From positions 630,001 to 694,000 of the forward strand of contig NC_053201.1 of the NCBI RefSeq assembly GCF_905163445.1: 64,000 nucleotides of DNA, given 5' to 3'. Under the pieces are notes generated by a model. The model did not search any database. It was not told where the DNA came from and saw only the letters and a list, made by a program, of their open reading frames with translations. The stretch is from Pararge aegeria (taxonomy: Eukaryota; Arthropoda; Insecta; Lepidoptera; Nymphalidae). Positions 63,581 to 64,000 of the stretch are shown here, piece by piece; position 1 is the stretch's first letter; each line of letters opens with the position of its first letter. Both the position numbers and the translations under genes were made by a program.

Positions 63581-64000
63581 CTTTATTAAACTTATCTTCG
63601 TCCCCACCAGGACTCCACGCTGGAGAGTCCTTGGCCTTTGGCACGGACAGGTTCAGCGGCTGATCGTCAGTCTTAAACGCGAACACTTTGTCATAATCAC
63701 TATCACTAGTTCTAACACCACGTTGAAGCAATTGCTCTTGCAGTTTGTTCTTGTGGGCACTTAGACTAACCTTCCTCTCTGGCACGTCCCTTGGCACTTG
63801 AGTACTCTTTTCTTTGTACGCAAAAGTCTTTTTATTGGCGAAATTTCGTTTCACGTTCATTAATTGACTCACTGTCGACCTCTTTTGTTCTTTGACCTCT
63901 CCTACTTTTGATAATCCTAAAATGTACTCTATGGTATGTGGCGTTGGCTTCTTAGGGGGTTTCCCGTAGACATGCGGATGCCATGACGGTTCCCCGCTTT
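63581..64000 (-). CDS. NK7.1: NK7.1-like homeobox gene, upstream coding exon (5' end outside window)
   Basis: The minus-strand reading frame is open from the window edge (first full codon at 63998) to a strong donor, AAAG|GTACGT, at 63581/63580. It gives 139 full codons plus one base, so the exon ends in phase 1. No start codon can be assigned because the frame runs off the window. The N-terminal visible part contains TPHTIEYILGL (HTIEYIL at 63918-63938), resembling the eh1/TN Groucho-binding motif of NK proteins but with H in place of F. Further on it has QPLNLSVPK (PLNLS at 63645-63659), a CtBP-type PxDLS-like motif. The rest is basic and polar, probably disordered, ending in an acidic GGDEDKFNK. 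The phase joins exactly to the homeodomain exon at 44280, which supports one gene. The protein is inferred to be a nuclear, DNA-binding repressor. Membership of the same gene is inferred from phase, strand and motif content. Confidence 0.85.

Overview
The window is animal nuclear DNA, almost certainly from a butterfly or moth. It is AT-rich and intron-dominated, and it is packed with lepidopteran-style repeats: tRNA-headed SINEs, 5'-truncated non-LTR LINEs, TC...CTAG Helitron-like elements and hAT-type MITEs. It also carries two exons of an insect NK-class homeobox gene. No bacterial operon, rRNA gene or CRISPR array is visible.

Only one cellular gene is supported, on the minus strand. Exon A runs from 63581 to the right edge of the window and is open at its 5' side. 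It carries an eh1-like motif (HTIEYIL) and a CtBP-type motif (PLNLS). Exon B (44048-44280) carries an acidic and basic linker and homeodomain residues 1-44, best matched to insect NK7.1. A 19.3-kb intron joins the two in consistent phase. The exon for homeodomain helix 3 (VKIWFQN...) was not found, so the next intron must cover positions 1-44047 and continue beyond the window. Nearly all of the 64 kb is therefore intronic DNA of one transcription-factor gene.

The intronic DNA has two textures. Repeat-rich stretches hold about ten copies of SINE-A (TTTA-tailed), more than twenty of SINE-B (TGATGA-tailed), several of SINE-C, RTE-, Jockey- and CR1/L2-type LINE 3' ends, Helitron-like elements, three hAT MITEs with 8-bp target duplications, and foldback elements. 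Many are nested: a Jockey LINE sits in SINE-A with a 10-bp TSD, and at 36.2-37.0 kb a LINE sits in a hAT MITE that sits in SINE-B. Between them lie repeat-poor islands (about 0.9-1.15, 16-17.6, 31.7-32.1, 40.0-40.3, 52.6-52.85, 55.75-56.2, 58.5-58.7 and 61.1-61.25 kb) with homeodomain, POU-octamer or E-box-like words. These are candidate enhancers of the homeobox gene.

The most unusual structural signal is a set of more than ten short, perfect or near-perfect snap-back inverted duplications (arms 12-25 bp, spacers 1-15 bp) scattered over the window. Several lie inside repeats whose other copies show the un-inverted ancestral sequence. Two Helitron-like elements joined CTAG-to-TC with no host base between them (57125-57478) are also notable. 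All homology calls are by eye from the sequence; no database search was possible.
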